The notes below the pieces were generated by a model, which saw only the letters and a list, made by a program, of their open reading frames with translations, ran no database searches and was not told where the DNA came from. Positions 30,454-40,371 of a stretch of DNA of 64,000 nt are shown piece after piece. The translations under genes were made by a program, and so were the position numbers. Position 1 is the first letter of the stretch. Each line of letters opens with the position of its first letter. Source of the DNA: an uncultured Thermoanaerobaculia bacterium (GTDB taxonomy: Bacteria; Acidobacteriota; Thermoanaerobaculia; Multivoradales; Multivoraceae); NCBI GenBank assembly GCA_951813015.1, contig CATOTG010000007.1:1-64000 (forward strand), in the 5' to 3' direction.

Positions 30454-32207
30454 TCCCGAACAGATGGGCGGGTGGCATCCGCCCCGCCCGGCCGCTTCGA
30501 GCGCCGGGTCACAGGGCGGCAACGGCCACCTCGACCGACACTGCTGCGGACGCTGTCCGACTCGGCCAGCAGGACGCGGCAGGCCCGTCGGTCCACCTTT
30601 TCCGACGAAGCCAGCGGCAGGCGCTCGACCACCTTCCAGATCCGCGGCAGCTTGAAGCCGGCCAGGCGGGCGCGAAGATGCTCTTCCAGCGCCGCCAGAC
30701 CGCCGGCGGCCTCGAACAGGGCCGAACCCGCCACGACCGCCGCGACCCGCTCGCCCCACACCTCGTCGTCCACGCCGACGACGCAGGCCGCCGCCGCTCC
30801 CGGCCACTCGACCACGGCGGCTTCCACTTCGGCCGGATCGACGTTCTCGCCTCCGGTCAGGATGCGGTCCGATCGGCGACCTCGAATGTGGAGCCTGCCC
30901 GAGGTGTCCAACGTGCCGACATCGCCGGTATCGAACCAGCCGTCCCCGTCGAAGGGGCGATCCAGCGGCGCGTTCGGTTCGGCGTCGAGGTAGCCGTCAA
31001 ACAGCATCGGACCGCGGATCCGGATCGGGCCGGCATTCAGGTGCCCTGCGTCTCCAGCAGCCGCTGCCGAACGGTCCGCGGGCGCAATACGCACCTCGAT
31101 TCCGGGCAGCGGCCGGCCCGCGCCCCCGAACGTCTCCCGCGGCTGTTCCACGGCGACCTGCGAGCAGGCCTCCGTGAGCCCGTAGGTCGCAAACACCGGC
31201 CAGCCTCGCTGCCGCGCGCGCGCCATCAGCGCGGGCGGGGCCGGCGCCCCGCCCACGAGGACCGCGCGCAGCGATGCCGGCGGCGCCCCCTCGACACGAT
31301 CCAGCAGCCGCCCGAGCATCGTGGGCACCACGGACCACAGGGTCACCGCCCTGCGGTCGATCGTCCGCAGCGCAGCGCCCGCGTCGAAGGACCCGTCCGG
31401 CGCGCGACCGCCCAGAACGATCGTCCTCCGCGCCAGAAGCGATCGGACGACGATCATCAGACCGCCCACGTGCGCTGTCGGCAAACTGAGCAGCCAGCGA
31501 TCTCCCCGCTGCCACCCGAAGACCCGGGCGTGCGCCTGCGCCGAAGCGCACAGCGCCGCGTGGCTGAGGACCGCTCCCCGCGGCCGACCCGTGCTGCCGG
31601 ACGTGAAGACAACCACCGCGCCGCCGCCGAGCGGGTTCCCGCTCGGCGCGCCTGTCCGGCGAGGAGTCGGACGAGGCCGTCGCTCGTCAACCGCGCCGGC
31701 GTCCGGCGGCGGCTCGCTCGGCGCGCCCGGCCGTCGGGAACCCGGGCGAGACTGCCGTTCGTCACCAGTGCCGCGGTTCGGTGGAATCCCGCTCGCCGCG
31801 CCTGCCGGCAGCATCGTCAACCCGCCGTCCTCCCCGATCACCATCGAGGCGCCCGACATCAGGAGTGCCCGGTCCCTCTCGGCCCGGCGCCATCGCGGAT
31901 GGAGCAGGACGAAGGGCACCCGGTCCTCCAGCAGCGCCAGGACCGAGACCACGGTCTCGACGCCCATGCTCCCCACTACCGCGGCGACCGGCCGCGCCGC
32001 CGCCTCGATATGCGCTTGAACCGCGGCGCGCACACGGTCCGTCCGCGCCGCCAGTTCCCCCCATGTCACGGCATTCCCGCCGTGAACGAGGGCAACCCGT
32101 TCAGGCGCTTCCCGCGCCGCGGAGCGAACGGACAGCTCCGTTCGCGGGGCATCTGCACCCGCCGCCTGCCCGACGTCGGCGTCGGCCTCTTCTTTCCTGC
32201 GCGCCAT
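30435..32207 (-). CDS. menE: O-succinylbenzoate-CoA ligase
   Basis: 590 residues from ATG 32207, two bases after the menA stop. Adenylate-forming enzyme: P-loop VVFTSGSTGRPRGAVLSH, YGLTEACSQVAVE (A5), GWFDTGDVG (A7) and RGRRSDRILTGGENVDPAEVE (A8). It makes OSB-CoA for menaquinone. It is about 100 residues longer than usual for two reasons: a low-complexity insert before the P-loop with two copies of a GAPSEPPP / GAPSGNPL-type unit, and about 45 extra C-terminal residues (from SDSVRSSVGRGG) that end inside repeat A2. Last gene of the men unit. Confidence 0.88.
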   Translation of the reverse strand: MARRKEEADADVGQAAGADAPRTELSVRSAAREAPERVALVHGGNAVTWGELAARTDRVRAAVQAHIEAAARPVAAVVGSMGVETVVSVLALLEDRVPFVLLHPRWRRAERDRALLMSGASMVIGEDGGLTMLPAGAASGIPPNRGTGDERQSRPGSRRPGAPSEPPPDAGAVDERRPRPTPRRTGAPSGNPLGGGAVVVFTSGSTGRPRGAVLSHAALCASAQAHARVFGWQRGDRWLLSLPTAHVGGLMIVVRSLLARRTIVLGGRAPDGSFDAGAALRTIDRRAVTLWSVVPTMLGRLLDRVEGAPPASLRAVLVGGAPAPPALMARARQRGWPVFATYGLTEACSQVAVEQPRETFGGAGRPLPGIEVRIAPADRSAAAAGDAGHLNAGPIRIRGPMLFDGYLDAEPNAPLDRPFDGDGWFDTGDVGTLDTSGRLHIRGRRSDRILTGGENVDPAEVEAAVVEWPGAAAACVVGVDDEVWGERVAAVVAGSALFEAAGGLAALEEHLRARLAGFKLPRIWKVVERLPLASSEKVDRRACRVLLAESDSVRSSVGRGGRCRPVTRRSKRPGGADATRPSVREARSPW

Positions 32208-32209
32208 CG

Positions 32210-33100
32210 TCAGGACGCAGATCCCAGCACGATGCCGACCGACAGCAGGACGCCGAAGGCCAGGAGCAGCCGGGCGGTCGCCGCCAGAGAAGCGTTCAGA
32301 GCGGCGCCCTCGCGACGCCACACGGACCGCAACACGACCGCCGCGAACGGCAACGCCAGCCAGGAGAGGAGAGGCCAGAGACCCGCGCCCGGCACCAGCG
32401 GCAGCGTCGCCAGGTGGGCAGCCAGCAGCAGCGCCGCGTACTCGAGCCGAGCGAACCGGGGGCCGAAGCGCACCGCCAGCGTCCGCTTGCCGGCGAGCGC
32501 GTCCTCCTCCCGGTCGCGCAGATTGTTGACCACCAGGATCGCCGTCGCCAGCGACCCGACTGCCAGGCCCGACCACCACGCCGCAACCGGCACCTGGAGC
32601 GCCTGCACGTACACCGTGCCGCACACCGCGACGAAGCCGAAGAAGAGGACGACGAACAGGTCGGCCAGACCGGTGTACGCCAGCGCCCAGGGCCCTGCGG
32701 TGTACAGCAGGCCCGAAGCGATCGAGACGGCGCCGACAACGAGGACCGGCCAGCCGGCCACGGCCGAAAGGTAGAGCCCGCACGCCATGCAGATCCCGAA
32801 CGCGGTCCAGGCGCCGGCCCACACCTGACCCCGGCTCAGCAGACCCGACTGAACCGCCCGCGCCGGGCCGACGCGGCGCTTTGTGTCGGCCCCGCGATCA
32901 AAGTCAAGCACGTCGTTCGAGAGGTTCGTGCCGATCTGAATCGAGATGGCGACGCCGAGCGCCGCCAGGGCCGGACCGGGGGCGAAGCCGGAGACGGAGA
33001 CGGCGCAGGCCGTGCCGACCCCCACCGGCGTCACCGCGGCCCAAAGGGTCTTCGGCCGACTCGCCTGCACCCAGGCGCGGAGGCCTCCGCCAGGGCTCAT
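32210..33100 (-). CDS. menA: 1,4-dihydroxy-2-naphthoate polyprenyltransferase
   Basis: 296 residues, eight or nine membrane helices. UbiA-family active-site motifs: [20 protein letters not shown] (NDxxDxxxD) and [19 protein letters not shown] (second DxxxD). [13 protein letters not shown] at the start is typical of MenA. It attaches the isoprenoid tail to DHNA. ATG overlaps the menB stop (33,097-33,100). Confidence 0.93.
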   Translation of the reverse strand: MSPGGGLRAWVQASRPKTLWAAVTPVGVGTACAVSVSGFAPGPALAALGVAISIQIGTNLSNDVLDFDRGADTKRRVGPARAVQSGLLSRGQVWAGAWTAFGICMACGLYLSAVAGWPVLVVGAVSIASGLLYTAGPWALAYTGLADLFVVLFFGFVAVCGTVYVQALQVPVAAWWSGLAVGSLATAILVVNNLRDREEDALAGKRTLAVRFGPRFARLEYAALLLAAHLATLPLVPGAGLWPLLSWLALPFAAVVLRSVWRREGAALNASLAATARLLLAFGVLLSVGIVLGSAS

Positions 33101-33945
33101 GGATAGCGTTGGAACTTCGAGAAATCGGGTTTCCGTTTCTCGAGGAACGCCTGGCGGCCCTCCTGCCCTTCCCCGGTCATGTAGAACAGCAGCGTCGCGT
33201 TGCCCGCCAGCTCCTGGAGACCCGCCTGACCGTCGCAGTCGGCGTTCATTGCCGCCTTCAGGCAGCGCAGCGCCATCGGGCTGTTGGCCAGCATCTCGCG
33301 GCACCACTGGAGCGTCTCCTCCTCGAGCCGCTCCAGCGGCACGACGGTGTTGACGAGCCCCATGTCCAGCGCCTGCCGGGCATCGTACTGGCGGCACAGG
33401 AACCAGATCTCCCGCGCCTTCTTCTGGCCCACGATCCGTGCCATGTAGGAGGCGCCGTAGCCGCCGTCGAAGCTGCCCACGCGGGGGCCGGTCTGGCCGA
33501 AGCGCGCGTTGTCCGCCGCGATCGTCAGGTCGCAGACCATGTGCAGCACATGACCTCCACCGATCGCATAGCCGGCCACCATCGCGACGACCGGCTTCGG
33601 CAGGGTGCGAATCTGGCGTTGCAGGTCGAGCACGTTGAGCCGCGGCACACCGTCGTCCCCGACATACCCGGCGTCGCCCCGGATCCGCTGATCGCCGCCT
33701 GAACAGAACGCCTTCGATCCCTCGCCGGTCAGAATGACCGCGCCGACTTCGCCGTCGTCCCGCGCCAGGTCGACCGCCGCGCTCATCTCCTTGACCGTCA
33801 ACGGTCGGAAGGCGTTGCGAACCTCCGGCCGGTTGATCGTGATCCTGGCGATCCCCTCCGATTCGCCGTCGACATGGGACTTCTCGTACCGGATGTCGGT
33901 GTACTCACCGGCGCTTCGCCACTCCTGACTCGACTGTCCGCTCAT
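33097..33945 (-). CDS. menB: 1,4-dihydroxy-2-naphthoyl-CoA synthase
   Basis: 282 residues, crotonase fold. MenB marks: [67 protein letters not shown] and [12 protein letters not shown] at the C-terminus. Ring-closes OSB-CoA. A good GGAGG precedes the ATG; 48 bases separate it from menH, overlap with menA follows. Confidence 0.95.
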   Translation of the reverse strand: MSGQSSQEWRSAGEYTDIRYEKSHVDGESEGIARITINRPEVRNAFRPLTVKEMSAAVDLARDDGEVGAVILTGEGSKAFCSGGDQRIRGDAGYVGDDGVPRLNVLDLQRQIRTLPKPVVAMVAGYAIGGGHVLHMVCDLTIAADNARFGQTGPRVGSFDGGYGASYMARIVGQKKAREIWFLCRQYDARQALDMGLVNTVVPLERLEEETLQWCREMLANSPMALRCLKAAMNADCDGQAGLQELAGNATLLFYMTGEGQEGRQAFLEKRKPDFSKFQRYP

Positions 33946-33993
33946 CCCGCTCGCCTCCTTCGACCGGCGACACTACAACGGTCGGGACCGACA

Positions 33994-34845
33994 TCAGCGG
34001 TACTGGCGGCAGGCGGCATCGCCGGACTGGCGATCGGTTTCGCCTGATCGCCCAGCTCCACTGCAGCACGCCGTCCTTCGTGACGGAAGGAATCGGTCGC
34101 AGCGCTCCAGCGCCCTGTTCAACAGACAAGCCAGTTCAGTCGGCGCTTCGAGAGGGACATTGTGCCCCGCGCCATCGACCAGGCGGAGCGTCCCCCCCGG
34201 CAAACGGCCGGCCATCCGCCGCGCCAGAGCGACGAACTTCGCATCCAGACCGCCCGCGATCAGTTCCACGGGGCAGGTGATGCCGGGCAACAGGGGCCGG
34301 TAGTTCGGCATCGCCCCGGGACTCAGCGTTCGCATCGCGGCCGCCAGAGCCTCGGGATCGTGGTCAAGGCGGACTCTCCGCTGTTCTTCGATGATGCCGG
34401 CGTCCAGACCCCGCTGACTCCCGAAGAGAGGGAGGCTCGACCACTCGCGGTCGAAGACGGCCAGGCCCTGCTCCTCGAGAAGCCGGGCCCAGGCCTCGTC
34501 CGCCGTCCTTCTCGCTTGCCGCTCGCTCCCGCCTTCGATGCCCGGGTTCGCGCCGATCAGGGAAGCGCCCACGAACAGGTCCGGATGACGCACCAGAAGG
34601 CCGAGGGCCAGCCGGCCTCCGAGGGAGTACCCGACGACGTATCGGGGCGGGGGCGCGGCGGCGCCGACGGCGGCTGCAAGCCGATCGACTTCCGCCTCGA
34701 AGGAACGGGGAACCGCGGCGGCCGAGGCGCCGGCGCCATGCCCGCACACCGCGGGCGCCCAGGTCCGCATGCGAAGGCGACCCGCCACGCGGCGCCAACT
34801 CCCGGGGCCGCCGGAGAAACCGTGGATCAGGACCGCCGTGGTCAT
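33994..34845 (-). CDS. menH: MenH-type alpha/beta hydrolase (SHCHC synthase)
   Basis: 283 residues from ATG 34845, 14 bases after menD. Alpha/beta-hydrolase: oxyanion loop LIHGFSGGPGSW, nucleophile elbow VVGYSLGGRLAL (S about 97), acid in ELIAGGLDAKF and histidine in LVDGAGHNVPLE. Eliminates pyruvate from SEPHCHC. The last 40 residues after LLNRALE are arginine-rich and may be an unconserved tail. Confidence 0.85.
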   Translation of the reverse strand: MTTAVLIHGFSGGPGSWRRVAGRLRMRTWAPAVCGHGAGASAAAVPRSFEAEVDRLAAAVGAAAPPPRYVVGYSLGGRLALGLLVRHPDLFVGASLIGANPGIEGGSERQARRTADEAWARLLEEQGLAVFDREWSSLPLFGSQRGLDAGIIEEQRRVRLDHDPEALAAAMRTLSPGAMPNYRPLLPGITCPVELIAGGLDAKFVALARRMAGRLPGGTLRLVDGAGHNVPLEAPTELACLLNRALERCDRFLPSRRTACCSGAGRSGETDRQSGDAACRQYR

Positions 34846-34859
34846 CGGCGCCCAGGGGC

Positions 34860-36848
34860 TTACGGGGCAAGCTGGCAGCCGGGGGAGGCCATGGCCCGCC
34901 GCAGGACGACCTCGGCTTCGTCCAACGCACCCGGAGCGCACCCGGCGACGAGAAGCGACACGCCGCTCCGGCCGAGGGCCGCCTCCAGTTCCTGCTCGAG
35001 CCCCGAGAGTGCGTCCACCCGCGCGCAGGGCAGGCCGAAGGCGGGCGCCAGACCGGCGAGGTCGACTCCGTGGGGCGTCAGCCAGTGCCTGCCCGCAGGC
35101 CCTTGAAAGACCGGCGTGGCGGCAATCGGCAAACGGTCGAAGATCCGTCCGCCCCCGTTGTCGATCACGACGATCACGGCCGGCGGCCCCTCCCCGTACG
35201 CGGAGGCCACGGTCAGGCCGTCGAGGTCGTGCAGCAGGCTGACGTCGCCCAGGAGCAGTACGCCGGCCGGCAGGCCGCCGGTGGAAAGGCAACCCAGGAA
35301 CCCCGCCACCAGACCGTCGATACCGCTCAGTCCCCGCTGGCTGCCGACCCATATGCGCCGCTCGATCGGCCCCACCCAGTCTTCGACGAGGCGCACGGGC
35401 AGGCTGTTGCCAAGCATCAGCAGACCACCCGTCGGCGTCGCCCCGACGGCCGCCCGCGCGGCATGGCCATCGTGGAATGTCGCCAGACGGGCCGATCTGC
35501 GGCCCGGCTGCTCTTCTGGCCGCTTCCGGCGGCGAGCGGACCCGCAGGTTCGCGCACCCGGCGCCGGAGCGTTGCCGCGGCCTGGTTCTGCCGGGTGCGC
35601 GGACCCCCCGTCTTCCGATCCGGCGACCGCCGCGGCCAGCTCCCGAAAGCGGCTGCAGAGCGCGAGCACGTCACGGCGCCACCCGTCGCGGGTCGAATCC
35701 GGCGGCGCCGCCTCCAGGCGGCAGCAGAGGCCGGCAACCGCCGCCTCGACATCTCCGGCCAGGAACACGGTTGCCAGTCCGGCCGGATCGGTCCACGGTC
35801 CGTCCGAGACGATGATCCGGGGCGCGCCGCTGGCTTCCAGGAGACGCTGCAAGCCGGCTGAAACAGGCGGCGCGCCCACCTGAAGAACGAGATCCGGGGC
35901 CGGCAGGGTCTCCCCGCCATCGGCTGCCCAGGCCGCCCCCAGGCAGGCGGCGAGAGGTCCGGCCCCGCCAGAGGAGTCCGGCGCCACGAACCGGCTCTGG
36001 CTCGCCGCCTCCGCCGCCAGCGGGAAACCGGTCCGGCGAGCCAGTTCCGCGAGGCGGAAGACGTCGCCCGCAGCCTGACGGGTCTCATGCGGCGGCAGGG
36101 GCAGAGGGCCCGCGACGATCAGTCCGCGTTCCGTCTGCCGGCAGAGCCCGGCCGCCCGATCCAGGGCGTCCGGGTCTGGCGCGACGCTCGGCATGCCGAC
36201 GTCGAGCGGTTCCTCCAGCAGCTCGTCCACTGCGAGCGCCGCCGGATGGCGAGCGCCGCCCTCCGGCCGCTCCAGCGGCTTCCTTGCCCGCACATTCAGA
36301 TGCACCGCTCCGCCTCGCGGCCAGCGGGAACGGAACACCGCCTGCGCCGCCGCGCGGCGGAGAGCCCGCAGGCTCGGAGCATCCGTTCTACCGCCCAGGT
36401 CGATCTCGGCGAAGTGGTTCACCGCCGATCCGAAGAGTTTCGTCTGATCCGTGGTCTGGGGCGAAGCGCAGTCCATCAGCTCGGCGGGCCGGTCGGCGCT
36501 CAGGACGATCAACGGCAATCCGGCCTCCCGCGCTTCCAGGATCGCCGGAAAGTAGTGCGCCGCCGCACTCCCCGAGGTACAGATCAGGGCCGTCGGCATG
36601 CCGGTGGCCCGTGCCTGGCCGAGCGCGAAGAAACCAGCCGCCCTCTCATCGATGATGCTCGCAAGCTCGAGATCCGCGGCTTTTCCCGTGGCCGCCGCAT
36701 GGTCCAGGGCTGCAAGAACGAGCGGCGTCGAGCGTGAGCCCGGGCTCGTCACGATTCGCCTTACGCCCGCCCCGATCAGGGCGCCCACCAGGAGCCGCGC
36801 GCGCTGGAACTGCACCTCCGCCTCGACCGCGCGGACTCCTATCCCCAT
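34860..36848 (-). CDS. menD: SEPHCHC synthase
   Basis: 662 residues from ATG 36848 (overlaps menF by 10 bases). Thiamine-diphosphate enzyme: RRIVTSPGSRSTPLVLAAL, catalytic E in SIIDERAAGFFALG, GSAAAHYFPAILEAREAGLP, SADRPAELMDCASPQTTDQ, and the cofactor loop GDVSLLHDLDGL with NNGGGRIFDRLP. Longer than usual (about 550-580) because of a polar low-complexity insert of about 60 residues around 450-515 (SAHPAEPGRGNAPAPG). Second step of the pathway. Confidence 0.93.
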   Translation of the reverse strand: MGIGVRAVEAEVQFQRARLLVGALIGAGVRRIVTSPGSRSTPLVLAALDHAAATGKAADLELASIIDERAAGFFALGQARATGMPTALICTSGSAAAHYFPAILEAREAGLPLIVLSADRPAELMDCASPQTTDQTKLFGSAVNHFAEIDLGGRTDAPSLRALRRAAAQAVFRSRWPRGGAVHLNVRARKPLERPEGGARHPAALAVDELLEEPLDVGMPSVAPDPDALDRAAGLCRQTERGLIVAGPLPLPPHETRQAAGDVFRLAELARRTGFPLAAEAASQSRFVAPDSSGGAGPLAACLGAAWAADGGETLPAPDLVLQVGAPPVSAGLQRLLEASGAPRIIVSDGPWTDPAGLATVFLAGDVEAAVAGLCCRLEAAPPDSTRDGWRRDVLALCSRFRELAAAVAGSEDGGSAHPAEPGRGNAPAPGARTCGSARRRKRPEEQPGRRSARLATFHDGHAARAAVGATPTGGLLMLGNSLPVRLVEDWVGPIERRIWVGSQRGLSGIDGLVAGFLGCLSTGGLPAGVLLLGDVSLLHDLDGLTVASAYGEGPPAVIVVIDNGGGRIFDRLPIAATPVFQGPAGRHWLTPHGVDLAGLAPAFGLPCARVDALSGLEQELEAALGRSGVSLLVAGCAPGALDEAEVVLRRAMASPGCQLAP

Positions 36849-38407
36849 GCGCCCAGAATCGCGTCGAGCTTGAGATTCGTTTCGGCCAGTTCGCGGTCCG
36901 GATCCGAATCGGCAACGATGCCGGCGCCGGAATAGAGCAGGCCCTTGCGGCCGGAGGCGAGGCACGAGCGCAGCGCAATCGAGAACTCGCCGTCGCCACG
37001 GCCATCGAACCACCCGACCGGCCCTGCGTACCAGCCGCGGTCACGGTCTTCCGTCCGTCGAATCGCGGCCAGCGCGTCGACGGTCGGGCTGCCCGCCACT
37101 GCCGGCGTCGGATGGAGGGCCCGTACCAGCCTCAGCACGTGAGGCGGTTCGGCCGCTTCCGCAAGCGCGGCACGAATCGGCGTCTCCAGGTGGAGCACGT
37201 TTCGCAGCACGCGCACCCCCGGCGCGGAACTCGGCGCCGCGGCGCCACAACTCCGGTCGAGGCGCTCGACGAGAAAACGCACGACGAGGTCGTGCTCCAG
37301 GCGGTCCTTGGCGCTCTCAAGCAGCAGCCGCTCCAGCTCCTTGCGTCTCGCTGGAGATGGATCGCTGGCGATCGAACCGGCCAGGGCCAGGGTCTCTATC
37401 CGCCGACCCCGGCGGCTGACGAGGAGCTCGGGCGTGGCGCCGAAGAAGATGGATCCGCCGCGAAGAAAGGCGAAACAGGTGCAAGTGGGCATGTGCCTTC
37501 GCAGCCGCTCGGCGATGCGGGCGAGATCCGGCGTCCCGAAGGGTCGGTCGAGTCCGAGTTCGACCGTGCGGGCCGCGACGACTTTCTGGAGCCGCCCATC
37601 GGACACGTCGCTGCGGAGTTCGTCCACCCGTCGCATCCACTCCTCGACGGCGGGCTGATCGCAACTTCGCGAAATCCCGGGCAGCCCAGGCGGGTCCCCG
37701 TCCGGAGTGCTCCCGTTGCCGCCGGCGCCGTCCGCAGGGGCGCCCCCCCGCTCCAGTTCCTCGCCCAGGCGTTCGAGCCGGTCCCGCCACCGGGGCCCGG
37801 ACGCAATCTCCGCTCCCTCGAGAACCGCGTACAGGTGAGCCGACTCCGCTTCCGCCACGTAGCCGACCCGCGGCAGCACGAAGCTGCCCGCCCCGAAGTC
37901 GTCCCAGGCGGAGTCGGCGCGGCGCGCCAAATGCCGGCCAGAAGGCCTGTGCACCCCGTCAACCGGGCCCGACCGCCCTTCCGCCAATCCCGCATCGAAG
38001 GCGAGGCCCCCGTACAGCCTGAGAGCCAGCGGGTCAGCGTCCGCCAATTCGGCCCAGAGTCCCGAAGCCCGCTCCGCCAACCGATCGATCGCCGCGCCTG
38101 CCGTGCGTCCGCCGGGGTCCGACGCCCCGGCCGCGAAATCAGCGCCCCCGTTCGCGCCAGTCGCCTTTCCGCCCGGCGCTTCGGCCTCGAACTCGAAGCG
38201 CCGCGCCGCGCCCCAGCCTGCGCACCGCATGCCGTCAGACGGCGACCACAAATGCCCCACCGGCTGGCACTCGGGAAAAGCGCCGGCCACCAACCGCAGG
38301 AACCTCTCAGGCGGCACTCGCGGCGCGGCGACCCTCAACGTCGACAACCGCGCCGCCGGCGCCCGGGTCCTCGGAACCAGCCGCGGTCCGGTGACCGGTG
38401 ACGTCAC
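36839..38407 (-). CDS. menF: isochorismate synthase
   Basis: 522 residues, GTG start 38407 overlapping the menG stop (GTGA). Chorismate-binding fold: QKVVAARTVELGLDRP, CTCFAFLRGGSIFFGATPELL, ALAGSIASDPSPARR, HPTPAVAGSPT and GWFDGRGDGEFSIALRSC, with LLYSGAGIVADSDPDRE at the end, all expected for MenF/EntC. A glycine/proline-rich insert of about 30 residues lies near 240-270. First committed step from chorismate. Confidence 0.94.
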   Translation of the reverse strand: MTSPVTGPRLVPRTRAPAARLSTLRVAAPRVPPERFLRLVAGAFPECQPVGHLWSPSDGMRCAGWGAARRFEFEAEAPGGKATGANGGADFAAGASDPGGRTAGAAIDRLAERASGLWAELADADPLALRLYGGLAFDAGLAEGRSGPVDGVHRPSGRHLARRADSAWDDFGAGSFVLPRVGYVAEAESAHLYAVLEGAEIASGPRWRDRLERLGEELERGGAPADGAGGNGSTPDGDPPGLPGISRSCDQPAVEEWMRRVDELRSDVSDGRLQKVVAARTVELGLDRPFGTPDLARIAERLRRHMPTCTCFAFLRGGSIFFGATPELLVSRRGRRIETLALAGSIASDPSPARRKELERLLLESAKDRLEHDLVVRFLVERLDRSCGAAAPSSAPGVRVLRNVLHLETPIRAALAEAAEPPHVLRLVRALHPTPAVAGSPTVDALAAIRRTEDRDRGWYAGPVGWFDGRGDGEFSIALRSCLASGRKGLLYSGAGIVADSDPDRELAETNLKLDAILGAWG

Positions 38408-39159
38408 GCGTCGGCCCCTGCCACGGTCTTCTCGCCGGCCGGCCGACCCAGAAACAGGTTGCAGGCGCCGAAGGTCAGGCGCCGCGTCTCGATCGACCCC
38501 AGGCCCGCGCCGGCCATCGTGCGGGCGAACTCGGCCACCGGCGGGAACGCCCGAATCGACTGCTCGAGGTAGCGGTACTCCGAGCCGCCCGCCAGGAGAG
38601 CACCGATCAGCGGAACCACGAACCGGACATGGAAGCGCGGAAGTACGCCGAGGAGTCCTCCGCCCGGTTCGCCGAGCTCCAGCACGGCCACCAGGCCTCC
38701 GGGCCGCGTCACCCGGGCGATCTCCCCGAGGGCGCCCTCCCGATCCGGGATGTTGCGGATGCCGAACGCGATCGTCACGGCGTCGAACGAATCATCGGAA
38801 AAGGCGAGATTCCGGGCGTCACCTTCGTCCAGCCTGATCCGGTGGCCGAGACGGGAACGCTCAACCTTGCGCCGGCCAATCGCCGTCATGCCGGAGGAAG
38901 GATCGATCCCCTGAACGGTGGCGCCCGGATAGCGCCTTGCCACCGCAATCGCGAGATCGCCGGTCCCCGACGCCACGTCCAGCACCCTCGCAGCGTGACC
39001 GACCCGGTCGAGTTCAAGCGCTTCCGCCGTGATGCGCCTCCACCGCCCATCCGCTCCAAACGAGTTGAGCCGATTCAGCAGATCGTAACGCGAAGCGATG
39101 CGATCGAACATCGCACCCGAGCCGCCCCCACTGCGCATTGCCGTCTCGACCAGAACCAT
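38404..39159 (-). CDS. menG: demethylmenaquinone methyltransferase
   Basis: 251 residues from ATG 39159, with GGAAGAG upstream. UbiE/MenG: MFDRIASRYDLLNRLNSFG, motif I VLDVASGTGDLAIAVA, GIDPSSGM, FDAVTIAFGIRNIPDR, and LTFGACNLFLGRP at the end. Methylates demethylmenaquinone, the last step of the pathway. Could also be named ubiE; the company of men genes favours menaquinone. Confidence 0.93.
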   Translation of the reverse strand: MVLVETAMRSGGGSGAMFDRIASRYDLLNRLNSFGADGRWRRITAEALELDRVGHAARVLDVASGTGDLAIAVARRYPGATVQGIDPSSGMTAIGRRKVERSRLGHRIRLDEGDARNLAFSDDSFDAVTIAFGIRNIPDREGALGEIARVTRPGGLVAVLELGEPGGGLLGVLPRFHVRFVVPLIGALLAGGSEYRYLEQSIRAFPPVAEFARTMAGAGLGSIETRRLTFGACNLFLGRPAGEKTVAGADA

Positions 39160-39187
39160 CCAGAAAGCTCTTCCGGACGCCGGACGC

Positions 39188-40369
39188 CTACCGCTCCCGC
39201 AGCACGCTCGCACGCGCCACGGCAATGAGAGCTCGTCGAGCCTCTCCGTCGGGAATGTTCGCCAGCGCCGCGATTCCGCGGTCGACACACGTCGCGGCGA
39301 GACCGCGGCAGGTCTCTTCGACGCCGTGACGGGCCATCGCCTCCAGCACGCGCTTCTGCCGGCGGCCCACCCCGGGTCCGGCGCCCTCATCGCCGTTCGC
39401 TTCGACGTCGCCGTTGGTCATCCCGTCTCCATTCGCTGTTCCGTTGCCGGAATGGGCCTCCTCGCCGTTGCCGAAGACCGAATGGTCGGACGCGATGGCG
39501 CGAATGGTGTCCACGAGCTCCGGCTCATGGGCAAGAACGGTGATCAGCGGAAACGTGACCTTGCCCTCGGAGAGATCGCTGAACAGCGTCTTGCCGGTGT
39601 TGCTGTGGTGCCCGACCAGGTCGAGGAGATCGTCGACCAACTGGAAAGCGACTCCGACCGACTCGCCGTACGCCTCCAGTGCGGCGCGGTCTTGCGGCGA
39701 GGCGCCGCCAGCGAGGGCGCCGCCGCCCAGCGCCCACCGGAACAGGGAAGCGGACTTCCCGCGGGCGACCTCGAAGTAGAGCTCCTCCGAGGTATCCAGA
39801 CGGCCGCGATTCTCCAGTTGAAGCGACTCGGCACGGATCATCTCGGCGATTGTCGCCAGCAGGCCGTCCAGGACGCCCGGCACCCCCGCCCGCTGGACCC
39901 GTTGCAGGGCCTCGATCAGCAGATAGTCACCCGCGAAGATCGACGCCGCGTTGCCGAGTTCGACCCGGGCCGTCGGCCGGCCCCGACGGCGGTCCGCGTG
40001 ATCGACCACGTCGTCGTGCAGGAGGGTCGCGTTGTGAACCAGTTCGGCGGCAACCGCGATATCGCGCACGGCCGCTGCCGGCGCAAGCCCGATACGAGCC
40101 GCGAGGACCACGCAGAGCGGGCGCAAACGCTTGCCGCCGAGACGAACCAGGTTCGTTCCGGCCTTCCCCACCAGGGTGTCGCCCATCGTTTCGCCGGTCG
40201 ACACGGCGACCAACTCGTCCTCCACGACCGCCAGATCCTCACGGACGAAACCGACCAACCCCTCCATCGTCGCTGCGAGGCCACCCAGACCGCCGTCGAT
40301 GCAGAGATCGCGCAGCCGCACCAGCACCTCGTCGGCCACTGCATGGCCTGTCCGTTCGTCGGGGAGCAT
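39188..40369 (-). CDS. long-chain polyprenyl diphosphate synthase
   Basis: 393 residues from ATG 40369; TTG 40375 overlapping the previous stop is also possible. First aspartate motif LLHDDVVDHADRRRGRPT, second QLVDDLLDLVG, with GNAASIFAGDYLL and GKTLFSDLSEGKVTFPLI. It makes the menaquinone side chain (heptaprenyl/octaprenyl type). An Asn-Gly rich insert (GNGTANGDGMTNGDVEANGD) of about 35 residues sits before the last helices. Sits between the regulator and menG, so probably cotranscribed. Confidence 0.9.
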   Translation of the reverse strand: MLPDERTGHAVADEVLVRLRDLCIDGGLGGLAATMEGLVGFVREDLAVVEDELVAVSTGETMGDTLVGKAGTNLVRLGGKRLRPLCVVLAARIGLAPAAAVRDIAVAAELVHNATLLHDDVVDHADRRRGRPTARVELGNAASIFAGDYLLIEALQRVQRAGVPGVLDGLLATIAEMIRAESLQLENRGRLDTSEELYFEVARGKSASLFRWALGGGALAGGASPQDRAALEAYGESVGVAFQLVDDLLDLVGHHSNTGKTLFSDLSEGKVTFPLITVLAHEPELVDTIRAIASDHSVFGNGEEAHSGNGTANGDGMTNGDVEANGDEGAGPGVGRRQKRVLEAMARHGVEETCRGLAATCVDRGIAALANIPDGEARRALIAVARASVLRER

Positions 40370-40371
40370 GG

